Shown: positions 19,002-28,099 of the stretch, one piece after another
Position numbering within the stretch: the first letter of the stretch is position 1
Layout: every line of letters starts with the position of its first letter
NCBI GenBank assembly: GCA_946415315.1
Contig: CAMKRZ010000008.1
Coordinates: 29,791-93,790, forward strand
Length of the DNA stretch: 64,000 bases
Origin: an uncultured Lachnoclostridium sp.
GTDB taxonomy: Bacteria > Bacillota > Clostridia > Lachnospirales > Lachnospiraceae
Direction: 5' to 3'
The notes under the pieces: generated by a model
Seen by the model: the letters and a program-made list of their open reading frames with translations, nothing else
What the model was told of the DNA's origin: nothing
Databases searched by the model: none
Made by a program: the position numbers and the translations under genes

Positions 19002-20533
19002 TCGTTTCCGCCGGGCAGTTCATTTGCCGCCAGAAACGCCTGCTTCCGACCGATCATCTCATCGATGCGGTCGATGTAGTCCGTCAGACTCTTCACATTT
19101 TCCACGCGCTCGATGCGGTCTTCGTCGTAAAATACGAACTTCGACATCGCTCCTGCACCGGCCGCCAGGATCGTCTGCTTCTCCTCCATGATGAGGATGT
19201 TGTAAATGCCTTCCCTGCCGTGCTTCGCGTAGCCGACATTTTCCAGGTTTTCGGCCATGTTCTTCTGGCGGTAGAGGTAGTACGGCAGATAGTTGTGCTC
19301 GCGGCAGAAACGGATGCTCTCCGCAAGCATCTCCGTCACGCCCTGCGCCTCCATGCCCTCGTAGTCCTCGCGCTGCGTCGTCAGTCGCGCCGCGCGCTTT
19401 CGCGCAAGCGTGTGCACCGTGAGCGAGTCGGGATCGAGCTTCGCGATCTCCGCAAGAGTCCCACGCACATCGTCGGGGTTCTCGCCCGTCAGGCCGATAA
19501 TGATGTCCATGTTGATGTTGTCGTGCCCGAGCTCGCGGGCCATGTGCATCGCGTCGATGATCTGCTGCACCGTGTGCCGCCGCCCGATCAGATCGAGCGT
19601 GCGCTGCTGCATCGTCTGCGGGTTGATGCTGATTCGCGTGACGCCCTGCTCCTTGAGGATCCGGAGTTTCCGCTCCGTGATGCTGTCCGGTCTGCCGGCC
19701 TCCACCGTAAACTCGATGCAGTTCTCCATCGGAAGGAACTGCCATACGGCCGTGAGAAGCCTCTCCAGCTGCTCCGCCGAGAGCGCCGTGGGCGTGCCGC
19801 CGCCGATGTATACAGTCTGCAGTTTCCTGCCCGGCATGCATGTGCCGAGGTATTCGATCTCCTTCGTGAGCGCGTCCAGGTACGCGTCCGTCAACTTCCC
19901 GAACCGCTCCAGAGGGTACGATGTAAACGAACAGTAATGGCATGTCGTCGGGCAGAACGGAATGCCAATGTAAATGCTGTAGCCGTCGCGGTAGTTCATA
20001 CCCGTGAGAATTTCCCTCTCGCGCCGCGCTACCTGCAGGCTCGTCGCGATCTTCTCCTCGCTCACGAGATACTCCTCGCGCAGCCACGACTCGATCTGCG
20101 CCGCATCCTCGCCCGCCTCAAGCGCCTCGTAAACAAGCTTCGTCGGGCGTACGCCGGTGAGAATTCCCCACGGCAGCTCCGTGCCCGTCTCCGATGCCAG
20201 CACACGGTATATCTCCCGCGCAACGCTGTTGCGGTACGCCTTCCTCTCCGGGTCCACTGCGTCCGCATCGGCCCTGCCGACACACACGCCGCTCCGGTAC
20301 ACGCGGATGCGGTACCAGTCGTTCATCAAAATACAGGAAAATGTATATTCGTAGGCCGGGTTAGCCGCCAGCAGGAACGTCGGCTCCTCGTGGCAGAGTT
20401 CCCTCATGGGCTCCTCCTCGGCCTCGTAATGGTTCACTTCAAACTCGCTGTGCGGCAGAAAAGCACGGATCAGAGGACGCAGTTCCTGCTCGTAATCACG
20501 CCCGTATAGGTTCAGTTCGATCAGGATGTCCAT
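18998..20533 (-). CDS. hemZ: Coproporphyrinogen III dehydrogenase-like radical SAM protein (HemZ family)
   Basis: YIGIPFCPTTCHYCSFTSYP radical SAM cluster, YIGGGTPTALSAEQL, RISINPQTM. Confidence 0.88.
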   Translation of the reverse strand: MDILIELNLYGRDYEQELRPLIRAFLPHSEFEVNHYEAEEEPMRELCHEEPTFLLAANPAYEYTFSCILMNDWYRIRVYRSGVCVGRADADAVDPERKAYRNSVAREIYRVLASETGTELPWGILTGVRPTKLVYEALEAGEDAAQIESWLREEYLVSEEKIATSLQVARREREILTGMNYRDGYSIYIGIPFCPTTCHYCSFTSYPLERFGKLTDAYLDALTKEIEYLGTCMPGRKLQTVYIGGGTPTALSAEQLERLLTAVWQFLPMENCIEFTVEAGRPDSITERKLRILKEQGVTRISINPQTMQQRTLDLIGRRHTVQQIIDAMHMARELGHDNINMDIIIGLTGENPDDVRGTLAEIAKLDPDSLTVHTLARKRAARLTTQREDYEGMEAQGVTEMLAESIRFCREHNYLPYYLYRQKNMAENLENVGYAKHGREGIYNILIMEEKQTILAAGAGAMSKFVFYDEDRIERVENVKSLTDYIDRIDEMIGRKQAFLAANELPGGNE

Positions 20534-20613
20534 CATGCTCCTTTCCGCCGTTGTCAGCAATCATTTTCAATCTCAGGCGGTCACCGGCGCTAATGCTTCC
20601 CCGGCTCTGCCTT

Positions 20614-21342
20614 TCAGTCTTTCACCTGCAGAGGCTCGTCCTTCCCGGACTTCTTCCGCTCGGGCATCATCGCCTTCGTCTGCCCCTTCTCCCAGGTGTA
20701 CATGTTGTACCGCTTCTCGTACTCAATATTGGTCGCCGGCCCATGTCCCGGGAACACCAGCGTGCCGTTCGGCAACTGATACAGCTGCTTGCGGATCGAC
20801 GCCACCAGCTGCTCCATGTTTCCGGTCGGCAGGTCGGTACGACCGATGCTCTCCATGAACAGCGAATCCCCGCTGAAGAGGATCGTCTCCGTCGGGAAGA
20901 AATAGCACACGCCGTCCTCCGTGTGACCCGGTGTCGCAAGGCAGGTGATCGGGAAACCGGCGTACTCGACCAGCTCCTCGTCCTCCACATACTTCTTCAC
21001 CGGAAAATGCATCAGCGACTCCGGAAAATACTCCTCCGCTCCCTTCGGCGCGATCTTGGCGTAATCACTCAGAAAACTCTCCGCGGCGCGCCCTGCCACC
21101 ACCGGGATGTCGTAGACATCAACAAGTTCCCGCACGGCTCCGATGTGATCGAAATGTCCGTGCGTGAGCAGGATTGCCACCGGCATCATGTTCATGTTGC
21201 GGATCTCCTCGCGGATCGCGTCCGGCTCCGCGCCGGGATCGATGATGAGCAACTGTTCCGTCTCCGGATTGCCGACTAAGTAGCAGTTCGTGTCGACCGG
21301 ACCGACATGGATGGTTTTGATCTTTCTCATATGCTTCCCCAA
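20614..21342 (-). CDS. MBL-fold metallohydrolase (glyoxalase II-like)
   Basis: LLTHGHFDHIGAV, TPGHTEDGVCYFF, FSGDSLFMESIGRTDL, PGHGPATNIEYEK. Confidence 0.9.
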   Translation of the reverse strand: MGKHMRKIKTIHVGPVDTNCYLVGNPETEQLLIIDPGAEPDAIREEIRNMNMMPVAILLTHGHFDHIGAVRELVDVYDIPVVAGRAAESFLSDYAKIAPKGAEEYFPESLMHFPVKKYVEDEELVEYAGFPITCLATPGHTEDGVCYFFPTETILFSGDSLFMESIGRTDLPTGNMEQLVASIRKQLYQLPNGTLVFPGHGPATNIEYEKRYNMYTWEKGQTKAMMPERKKSGKDEPLQVKD

Positions 21343-21385
21343 ACCGTGCGCTGTGTCGTTCTACAGGAGTAGAACTTACTGTTTG

Positions 21386-23698
21386 TTACCCCGCTGTTCT
21401 CTCCACGTCCACGACGAACTCCACCTGGCGGATGCGGTTCATCATCGCATTCAGCTGGGCGGTGCTGTGCACTTCAAACGAAACGACGATCGTGCTGATC
21501 TCGTTCTTGCCCGGCCGTACGGTCGTGGAATTGATATTCAGATTATTTTCATTCAGGATGCGGATGACCTCGAGAAGCGTCTCCGTCTTGTGCGAGTTGT
21601 TCGCGAAGATCCGCACCTCCGCATTGTACGTGCGCTCAGGCGCCGCGGCCTCCTCGTCCTCCGTCATTTCCCATTTGGCCTCGATCAGACGCTGCTTGTC
21701 CTCCTCCGGCAGATGCTGCATGTTCACGCAGTCCGCACGGTGGATCGACACTCCGCGCCCGCGCGTGACGAACCCGACGATCGTGTCGCCAGGCACCGGT
21801 GCGCAACACTTCGAAAAATGAACCGAGATGTCGTTGGCGCCCTGCACGATGATGCCGCCGCCCTGCTTGGTGCGAGCCGGCTTCGCACGCTCCTCGGTGA
21901 GCAGCGCCTCAACCTGCTCCTCGGCGGTCATGCTCTTCGCGCGAGCCTTGTTCCACTCCTCGAACAGTTTGTTGACGACCTGGCCCTCCTTGATCGTGCC
22001 GTGGCCGATCGCCGCCATCAGCGAATCCCAGTCGCGGAAACCGTATTTGACAAGGCAGGCTTCCTGGTACTCCGGCTTGTTGATATCCGGCAGGTTGATG
22101 CCCTTCGTCTTCGCATAGTTCAAAATGGCGTTCTTGCCGCGCGCAATGTTGTCGTCCTTGAGCTCGGCCTTGAACCACTGGTTGATCTTGTTTCTCGCCT
22201 GCGCGCTCTTGACGATCTTGAGCCAGTCGCGGCTCGGTCCCTTCGCGTTCGCGGAGGTGATGATCTCCACGCGGTCGCCGTTCTGGATCTCGTACTCGAT
22301 GTTCACGAGGCGGTCGTTGACGCGCGCCCCGATCATCTTGTTGCCCACCGCACTGTGGATGCTGTACGCAAAATCCACCGTGTTCGAGCCGACCGGCAGC
22401 GTCTTCACCTCGCCTGTAGGCGTGAAACAGTACACGCTGTCGTTGAAGAGGTCAAAGTCACTCTTTAAGCTGTTCAGGAACTCCTTGTTGTCGGACATGT
22501 CGCGCTGCCACTCGAGGATCTGACGAAGCCATGCGAGCTTCTCATCCTCGGCGTTGTCCACGCGCTTTCCGCTCTGGGACTCCTTATATTTCCAATGCGC
22601 CGCGATACCGTACTCGGCGATGCGGTGCATTTCCTTCGTCCTTATCTGGATCTCCACCGGCGTGCCGCCCGGGCCGATCAGCGTCGTGTGCAGCGACTGA
22701 TAGTTGTTGGCCTTGGGCATGGCAATGTAATCCTTGAAACGCCCCGGAACGGGCGTGTACATATCGTGTAAAATGCCGAGCGCCGCGTAGCAGTCCTTGA
22801 CGCTGTCGACGATGATACGCACGGCAAACAAGTCGTAGATCTGCTCGATCGACTTGTTCTGGTTGACCATTTTCCGGTAAATGCTGAAGAAGTGCTTGGC
22901 ACGTCCGTCGATCTCCGCGTGGATGCCCGCCTCCTCCATCTTCTGTCCGACCTCGTCAGAAATCTTCTGCACAAACGCCTCGCGGTCCGCGCGCGTCGCC
23001 TTGATATCCTCCGAGAGTTTCTTGTAAACGTCGGGCTTGAGGTACTTTAAGGACAGGTCGTCCAGCTCCTTCTTGATGCGGCTGATACCGAGCCGGTGAG
23101 CGATCGGGGAGTAGATCTCCATCGTCTCCTTCGACTTCTCAACCTGCTTCTCCGGCGACTGGTACTGCATCGTGCGCATGTTGTGCAGGCGGTCCGCCAG
23201 CTTGATCACGACGACGCGGATATCCTTGGCCATGGCGATGAACATTTTCCGAAGATTCTCCGCCTGTACCTCGATCTTGTCCTGTGAATAATTCAGCTGC
23301 GTCAGCTTTGTGACGCCGTCCACGAGCAACGTGACTTCCTGTCCGAACAGTCTCGACAGCTCCGCCTCCGTGATCGTCGTATCCTCGACGACATCGTGCA
23401 GGATGCCGGCCACGATCGTCTCCTTGTCCATCTCGAGCTCCGCCAGGATGATGGCCACCGACAGGGGATGGATGATGTAGGGCTCGCCGCTCTTTCGCTT
23501 CTGATTACCGTGCGCGTCCAACGCAAGCCGGTACGCGCGCTCTATGATGCTGAGGTCCGTCGTGGGGCGATACTTCCGGATCGTCTCGATCAGCTTCTCA
23601 TACAGCCGCTCGGGTTCCGTAAAATCCGCCGTCTTGCCGATGCCTGTTCCTGTCGCCTCGGCTGCTGCCTCAGTCAGATTTTTGTCCTCGTCCGCCAT
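21386..23698 (-). CDS. relA: Bifunctional (p)ppGpp synthetase/hydrolase
   Basis: HD domain ILHDVVEDT; synthetase RIIVDSVKDCYAALG...FKDYIAMPKANNYQSLHTT; TGS and C-terminal ACT regions. Confidence 0.95.
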   Translation of the reverse strand: MADEDKNLTEAAAEATGTGIGKTADFTEPERLYEKLIETIRKYRPTTDLSIIERAYRLALDAHGNQKRKSGEPYIIHPLSVAIILAELEMDKETIVAGILHDVVEDTTITEAELSRLFGQEVTLLVDGVTKLTQLNYSQDKIEVQAENLRKMFIAMAKDIRVVVIKLADRLHNMRTMQYQSPEKQVEKSKETMEIYSPIAHRLGISRIKKELDDLSLKYLKPDVYKKLSEDIKATRADREAFVQKISDEVGQKMEEAGIHAEIDGRAKHFFSIYRKMVNQNKSIEQIYDLFAVRIIVDSVKDCYAALGILHDMYTPVPGRFKDYIAMPKANNYQSLHTTLIGPGGTPVEIQIRTKEMHRIAEYGIAAHWKYKESQSGKRVDNAEDEKLAWLRQILEWQRDMSDNKEFLNSLKSDFDLFNDSVYCFTPTGEVKTLPVGSNTVDFAYSIHSAVGNKMIGARVNDRLVNIEYEIQNGDRVEIITSANAKGPSRDWLKIVKSAQARNKINQWFKAELKDDNIARGKNAILNYAKTKGINLPDINKPEYQEACLVKYGFRDWDSLMAAIGHGTIKEGQVVNKLFEEWNKARAKSMTAEEQVEALLTEERAKPARTKQGGGIIVQGANDISVHFSKCCAPVPGDTIVGFVTRGRGVSIHRADCVNMQHLPEEDKQRLIEAKWEMTEDEEAAAPERTYNAEVRIFANNSHKTETLLEVIRILNENNLNINSTTVRPGKNEISTIVVSFEVHSTAQLNAMMNRIRQVEFVVDVERTAG

Positions 23699-23739
23699 AA
23701 CGGTACCTCCTTTCTTTCATACTTTGGAAACAAGCCCCT

Positions 23740-24906
23740 CTACAGCTGTTCCAGCATAAACTGCTTCACGCCCTCCAGGCTGCTGCGCTCCCAGGCTCTC
23801 TCCGCCTCCCGCTGCGCCAGGGGGTATATGATCTGCATGTCCAGGGTCTCCCCCGGCACGCGGCCGCTCCGTAGCGGCGTGTAAAAATCCGCGACCCAGT
23901 CTTCCTCCGTCGCGTTTCTAAACTTCTCCGGATAGAGGAAGGTCAGCTGCCGCTTCGTGTTGGCGATGAACACCTTCGCCGCGAGCGGCGCGAGCAGCTC
24001 GTACTCACGGGGCTGCACATCGGTGAAGATCCGCGGCAGTTCCGCGCTCACGATACGCTCATGCTTCCGGTCGATCCGGATCCCGTACGGCTCGAACGAC
24101 CACTCATTTTCCGTAAAATGAAGCTTCACGAACAGCCCGTATTCCGTGTTGAACTGCGCTCTCTGATAGTCCGTGTCGAAAATGAAATTGCCGAGGGAAT
24201 AAAAGATCGCCTTATCCCCCACGGTCTCATAGTTCATCGGCACGTGCGGATGATGTGCCACGACAACGTCCGCGCCCATCTCCAGATAGAGATGATAACG
24301 GTCTCTCGTGTAGGGCGAAGGCAAAGCCGTGAATTCTTCGCCCGCATGGGCAACGACGATGCACCAGCGGCAACGTTTCTTCACCTCGGCGATCCGTTCC
24401 CGGATCAGGTCCAAGTCACTCCACGAGAAGCATCCGGCCATGTCCTCGCCCGCCTTGCGGCAGGCTCTCTGGTAGCCGACACCGATCATGCCGATGCCGC
24501 CCGCCTCCTTAAACACCACGGGTGCCGAAGCCTCCGCGAGATTACTCCCCGCGCCGAGCGTTTGCACGCTGCACCGCTTCGCCTCCGCGAGCGTGTCAGC
24601 CATGCCGACCGGCCCCGCATCCATGATGTGGTTGTTGCAGATATTCCAGACATCCGCGCCGATACGCTGAAAGAACTTCGTTGCGTTCGGGTGGATGCGG
24701 TGCTTTAAGTTTGCGGCCGATCCCGCCACGCCGGCGACCTTGCGCCGTCTCGTGAGAGGGCCTTCCACGTTGATGACCAGATGGTCGGCAGAGCGCAGGA
24801 ATGCAAGCGCGTCGTCCGCAACGAGCTTCTCGTCGTTCCAGCGGCGATGCATGTATTTGTCAAATCCGATGTCGCCGGTGAAGGCGATTGTGGTGGCTCT
24901 CTTCAT
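23740..24906 (-). CDS. CapA-family (poly-gamma-glutamate capsule-type) metallophosphoesterase-like protein
   Basis: FTGDIGFDKYM, NVEGPLT, NNHIMDAG, VVVAHAGEE, GADVVVAHHPHVPMNYE, IFYSLGNFIFD. Confidence 0.88.
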   Translation of the reverse strand: MKRATTIAFTGDIGFDKYMHRRWNDEKLVADDALAFLRSADHLVINVEGPLTRRRKVAGVAGSAANLKHRIHPNATKFFQRIGADVWNICNNHIMDAGPVGMADTLAEAKRCSVQTLGAGSNLAEASAPVVFKEAGGIGMIGVGYQRACRKAGEDMAGCFSWSDLDLIRERIAEVKKRCRWCIVVAHAGEEFTALPSPYTRDRYHLYLEMGADVVVAHHPHVPMNYETVGDKAIFYSLGNFIFDTDYQRAQFNTEYGLFVKLHFTENEWSFEPYGIRIDRKHERIVSAELPRIFTDVQPREYELLAPLAAKVFIANTKRQLTFLYPEKFRNATEEDWVADFYTPLRSGRVPGETLDMQIIYPLAQREAERAWERSSLEGVKQFMLEQL

Positions 24907-24918
24907 GCTCTGCTCCCG

Positions 24919-26106
24919 TCACACTCCCACAAGCTCCTTAAACTTCTCGCCGCGCTCCTCAAAATTCTTGAAGTATCCGTACGATGCGGCCGCGGGCGAT
25001 AGTACGCATGCGCGTCCCGCGGGCGTGATCGCGCGCGCGGTCTCCACAGCCGCTGCCAGATCTTCCACATAGACACAGCTGTCGCAGTCATTTACCTGCT
25101 CATAGATCCGCCGTCCGGTCTCGTATGCGAGAATATACCGGTACTGCGGATTCCTGCGGATGAACTCGATCAGCGCATCGTAGTTGATGCCGCGGTCCAT
25201 GCCGCCGATGATGACCGAGTACGCGTTCGGGATCGCCAGAAGCGCCTCGATCGTCGCGTTCGGGATTGTCGAGATGGAGTCATCGTAGTACGTGACGCCG
25301 TCCTTCTCCCCGATCCGCTGCAGGCGGTGCGGCAGCCCCGTAAACGTCCGCAACGCTTCTCTCACGCGCTCCGGCTCCGCGCCGTAGACCTCTGTCGCGA
25401 TGCGGTACACAAACTCCGCGTTGTAGTTGTTGTGTTCGCCGAGCACCTGCAAATGATAGTCCGGCGCCGTCGCAAAATCGATCGCCGTCGTCGCAGCCTT
25501 CGTCTCGATCGGCGGAACCTGCGTTCCCACGAAGAAACGGTCGTTTTCCGACTGATACTCCGTGATGTGCCTCTTCGCCGCAAAATACCGGTCTAACGTG
25601 CGATAGTAATCGAGGTGCTCTTCGTATAAATTCAAAAAAACCGCCACATGCGGCGATGTCCGAAGATGCGCAAGCTGGTGGCAGGATAATTCAAACACGA
25701 TAACCGTATCCGGGTCAATCTCCCCGTAGTAATCAAGGCACGGAAGACCGATATTGCCGAGCAAAATAACCTTCTGCGGCAGGCACTCCCCGAGCACATG
25801 CGCAAGCATCGCGGACGTTGTGCTCTTGCCCTTCGTGCCGGTCACGCCGATCACCTGATCCCGGAATTCCTCCATGAACACGTCGGTCATTGAGGAGTAT
25901 TTGGGGTGATCCTCATCCATGACAATGCCGGGACTCTTGAGGATGACGTCGTACTTCGACTCGTCGATGTCCTCGCGCTTCCCCTCGAATACGGCAACCT
26001 CCCTCGGATGGCAATATGTCGCGAGAAAGCGCTCCATCGAGCGCCCCTCGCGACCATAACCCCAGATTAGGACGGATTGCCCGTCAAATCCTGTATATTG
26101 CTTCAT
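24919..26106 (-). CDS. murD: UDP-N-acetylmuramoylalanine--D-glutamate ligase-like Mur ligase
   Basis: GVTGTKGKSTTSAML, FELSCHQL, NLYEEHLDYY, YYDDSISTIPNATIEAL. Confidence 0.85.
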   Translation of the reverse strand: MKQYTGFDGQSVLIWGYGREGRSMERFLATYCHPREVAVFEGKREDIDESKYDVILKSPGIVMDEDHPKYSSMTDVFMEEFRDQVIGVTGTKGKSTTSAMLAHVLGECLPQKVILLGNIGLPCLDYYGEIDPDTVIVFELSCHQLAHLRTSPHVAVFLNLYEEHLDYYRTLDRYFAAKRHITEYQSENDRFFVGTQVPPIETKAATTAIDFATAPDYHLQVLGEHNNYNAEFVYRIATEVYGAEPERVREALRTFTGLPHRLQRIGEKDGVTYYDDSISTIPNATIEALLAIPNAYSVIIGGMDRGINYDALIEFIRRNPQYRYILAYETGRRIYEQVNDCDSCVYVEDLAAAVETARAITPAGRACVLSPAAASYGYFKNFEERGEKFKELVGV

Positions 26107-26115
26107 ACTGCGTCC

Positions 26116-27186
26116 TTACTTAACTTCTACCGTCCAGTTGCGATCGTCTGCGATCTTGCCGAGCTGAATGCCGGTGATCGTATCGTAAAGCTTCTGGCTG
26201 ACAGGGCCGATGCCGCCGTCGCCGATCTTGAACACTTCGTTCTCGAAGCGGAGATGGCTGACCGGGCTGATGACAGCTGCGGTACCCGAACCGAAGCACT
26301 CCTCGAGCGCTCCCGTGCGGCCTGCCTCAACCAGCTCGTCTACCGAGATGCGGCGCTCCTCAACCGGAAGACCCCAGCTCTTGCAAACCTCGATAACCGA
26401 GTTTCTCGTTACACCCGGAAGGATGGAACCGTTGAGCATAGGTGTGACGATCGTGCCGTTGATCTTGAAGAAAATGTTCATCGCGCCGACTTCCTCGATG
26501 TACTTTCTCTCACGGCCGTCAAGCCACAACACCTGCGAATATCCCTCGTCATGAGCCTTCACCTGCGCTGCGAGCGATGCGACATAGTTGCCGCCGGTCT
26601 TCGCCTCGCCGATACCGCCCTTGACGGCACGGACATACTCATCCTCGATCCAGATCTTAACCGGGTTCAGGCCTTCTGCATAGTACGGGCCAACCGGCGA
26701 GAGGATGACGATGAAAAGATACGTATCCGAAACGCGAACGCCGAGGAACGGATCGGTCGCGATCATGAACGGACGAATGTAAAGGGAGGTGCCGGGCTTC
26801 GTCGGGATCCAATCCTGATCAACCTTGACGACAGCCTTGCAGGCCTCAACAAAATCCTCCTCAGGAATCTGCGGCATGCACAGTCTCTTGTTGGAGTTGT
26901 TCGCACGCTCCGCATTCTTGTAAGGGCGGAACAGAAGGACTCTGTTGTCCTCGGTGCGATACGCCTTCATTCCCTCGAACATCTCCTGTCCGTAATGGAA
27001 CACCATTGCGGAAGGATCGAGGCTGATCTCGCCGTAAGGAACGATGCGCGCATCGAACCAGCCCTTGCCGGTCTCATAGTTCATGACGAACATATGATCC
27101 GTGAAAATGGTACCGAAACGAAGCGGGTCATCCGCTGCCGGCTTTGCCTTCGGGTTCTTCGTAAGCTCATACCTGATATTCAACAT
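26116..27186 (-). CDS. ilvE: Branched-chain amino acid aminotransferase
   Basis: HYGQEMFEGMKAYR, YIRPFMIATDP, GEAKTGGNYVASL, GSILPGVTRNS. Confidence 0.95.
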   Translation of the reverse strand: MLNIRYELTKNPKAKPAADDPLRFGTIFTDHMFVMNYETGKGWFDARIVPYGEISLDPSAMVFHYGQEMFEGMKAYRTEDNRVLLFRPYKNAERANNSNKRLCMPQIPEEDFVEACKAVVKVDQDWIPTKPGTSLYIRPFMIATDPFLGVRVSDTYLFIVILSPVGPYYAEGLNPVKIWIEDEYVRAVKGGIGEAKTGGNYVASLAAQVKAHDEGYSQVLWLDGRERKYIEEVGAMNIFFKINGTIVTPMLNGSILPGVTRNSVIEVCKSWGLPVEERRISVDELVEAGRTGALEECFGSGTAAVISPVSHLRFENEVFKIGDGGIGPVSQKLYDTITGIQLGKIADDRNWTVEVK

Positions 27187-27433
27187 AGTCTCACTCTCCT
27201 GTCTGCCGCGTGTTTGCGGCTTAAAAACTGTCTACTAATATAGTCCCATTTGCCGTAAAATGCAATAAAAATGCGTCGGTTTTCGCCGAAAATGAGCCAT
27301 TTTTCGTCAAAAAGTTGTTCTTTGCCGCTATGTGTGATACAATCGCAAGCGGTAGAAACGGCACGGATTGCCATGCCGCCTGCCGGCTTCCGTTCCATCG
27401 GAGAGTTCCTGTCATCTGAGGAGGTGTCTTCAC

Positions 27434-27955
27434 ATGAAATGTATCGCCGCCGTCGATCGCAACTGGGCGATCGGCAAGAACAACAAACTTCTGGTCAGCA
27501 TTCCCGCGGACATGCGCTTCTTCCGCGACCATACCGTGGGCAAGGTCGTCATCATGGGCCGCGCGACGCTGCAGAGTTTCCCGGGCGCAAAGCCCCTGAA
27601 GAACCGCATCAACATCGTGGTCACCCGCGATCCGAAATTCTACGTTCCCGACGCGATCATCGTGCACAGCGTGAAGGAGGCCGCCGAGGCCGCTGCCGCG
27701 TACCCCGCGGACGATGTCTACGTGATCGGCGGGGCCAGCATTTACCGCCAGTTCCTGCCCCTGTGTGACACTGCGTACATCACGAAGATTGACTACGCTT
27801 ACGATGCGGACACGTATTTTCCGAATTTGGATGCCGATCCCGAGTGGGCTTTGACCGATGAGAGCGATGAGCAGACATACTACGACCTCACGTACACATT
27901 TACCGAGTACCGACGCACAGCGGAAACGCCCGAAGCGCCTGCCGACGGGGAATAA
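27434..27955 (+). CDS. folA: Dihydrofolate reductase; start at MKCIAAVDRNWAIG
   Basis: MKCIAAVDRNWAIGKNNKLL, VIMGRATLQSFPGAKPLKNRINIVVT, VYVIGGASIYRQFL; upstream gaggaggtg. Confidence 0.95.
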   Translation: MKCIAAVDRNWAIGKNNKLLVSIPADMRFFRDHTVGKVVIMGRATLQSFPGAKPLKNRINIVVTRDPKFYVPDAIIVHSVKEAAEAAAAYPADDVYVIGGASIYRQFLPLCDTAYITKIDYAYDADTYFPNLDADPEWALTDESDEQTYYDLTYTFTEYRRTAETPEAPADGE

Positions 27956-27972
27956 AAACCTTTCGAATTGAC

Positions 27973-28024
27973 ACTGCCGCCCTTCCGCAAGTTTATGCTA
28001 TGCGGGAAGAGCGGCAGTTTTTTC
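27973..28024 (+). terminator. Rho-independent terminator after folA
   Basis: ctgccgcccttccgca / tgcgggaagagcggcag followed by T6. Confidence 0.85.
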
Positions 28025-28099
28025 CTTATCACTTTTGCAAAGACTGTACTGCTCAACTTATGAGACAACCTTTGTCGTCTTTGCTTACTTCAATTTCTG

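Noticed and set aside
19220-20509. 429-aa plus-strand ORF opposite hemZ
   Set aside because: Antisense to HemZ; repetitive Arg/Leu composition.
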